Shown here piece by piece: positions 32,482 to 32,731 of a stretch of 32,731 bases of DNA (positions within the stretch are counted from its first letter, which is position 1; each line of letters begins with the position of its first letter). The notes beneath the pieces were generated by a model. It was not told the DNA's origin. It ran no database searches and saw only the letters and a program-made list of their open reading frames with translations. The translations under genes were made by a program, and so were the position numbers. The stretch spans positions 1 to 32,731 of the forward strand of contig JAGWLO010000044.1 in the NCBI GenBank assembly GCA_028872015.1. Reading direction: 5' to 3'. The DNA is from Burkholderiales bacterium. GTDB taxonomy: Bacteria > Pseudomonadota > Gammaproteobacteria > Burkholderiales > Burkholderiaceae_C.

Positions 32482-32731
32482 CGCGGCCGCCGCTGGAACT
32501 GTCGCTGCAGTTCGCCGACGCGCGCCACCGCAGCCGCCTGCCGCGGCACCGCGTGGCGCGCTGGGTGCGCGCCGCGCTGGCAGCGCCGGCGCAGATCACG
32601 GTGCGCATCGTCGATGGCGACGAGGCACGCGCGCTCAACCGCAGCTACCGCGGTCGCGACTACGCCACCAACGTGCTCACCTTCGACTACGAGCGCACGC
32701 CGCGGGTGGTGGCCGACCTGGTGCTGTGCGC
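32478..32731 (+). CDS. ybeY: Endoribonuclease YbeY, N-terminal part (cut by window end)
   Basis: The first 84 residues are present and the frame is open to the end of the window. ITVRIVDGDEARALNRSYRGRDYATNVLTFDYE followed by VADLVLC is the conserved N-terminal half of YbeY, the metal-dependent RNase of 16S rRNA 3'-end processing and ribosome quality control. The zinc-binding histidine motif lies beyond the window. ATG 32478 overlaps the phoH stop (ATGA). Confidence 0.93.
   Translation, partial: MTRPPLELSLQFADARHRSRLPRHRVARWVRAALAAPAQITVRIVDGDEARALNRSYRGRDYATNVLTFDYERTPRVVADLVLC

Overview
The window is about 70% GC or higher, with coding strongly biased to G/C in third positions. Gene content and order (thiC-thiO-thiS-thiG-thiE behind a TPP riboswitch, a DUF3563 micro-protein, phoH-ybeY, a sen selenium cluster) point to a betaproteobacterium of the order Burkholderiales. 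A Rubrivivax/Leptothrix/Comamonadaceae-like organism is likely, but the species cannot be fixed from the sequence. The DNA is almost completely coding: no intergenic gap reaches 300 bases. I saw no insertion sequence, phage gene, tRNA, rRNA or CRISPR array.

Layout. (1) 2-791: a two-gene YeeE/YedE-type membrane transporter, cut by the window edge. (2) 788-7027: thiamin biosynthesis, with thiD on the minus strand and a divergent TPP-riboswitch-controlled operon thiC-thiO-thiS-thiG-thiE. (3) 7057-10034: a threonine-aldolase-like lyase translationally coupled to an acyl-CoA synthetase. (4) 10161-12914: a small membrane-anchored Pro-rich protein, a CDP-alcohol phosphatidyltransferase, an alpha/beta hydrolase and a CoA-diphosphatase-type Nudix enzyme. 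(5) 12946-13650: a short-chain dehydrogenase. (6) 13664-20732: the most interesting block. A minus-strand run carries an EgtB-like selenoneine synthase (SenA), a PhnD-like binding protein of the putative selenate type, its ATPase, two permeases and a small Trp-containing protein. A divergent plus-strand pair carries SenB (selenosugar synthase type) and SelD/SenC (selenide, water dikinase). (7) 20762-22162: a mercuric/dihydrolipoamide-reductase-like flavoprotein. (8) 22228-27212: a GH15 enzyme divergent from a membrane-anchored trehalose-6-phosphate synthase and OtsB phosphatase. (9) 27269-28618: DUF3563 and an Old Yellow Enzyme homologue. (10) 28715-31364: a 7TMR-DISM histidine kinase and NarL-type regulator. 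(11) 31453-end: phoH and the start of ybeY.

How they work together. The thi block makes the thiazole (ThiO, ThiS, ThiG) and pyrimidine (ThiC, ThiD) halves of thiamin and joins them (ThiE); the riboswitch senses the end product. The selenium block reads as a complete uptake-to-product module: an ABC transporter brings in a selenium oxyanion, SelD makes selenophosphate, SenB makes a selenosugar, and SenA inserts selenium into a histidine betaine to give selenoneine. Reduction of the oxyanion to selenide and supply of hercynine must be encoded elsewhere. The GH15/OtsA/OtsB block is a trehalose or glucoside synthesis and turnover unit whose synthase carries a transmembrane sensor-like module.
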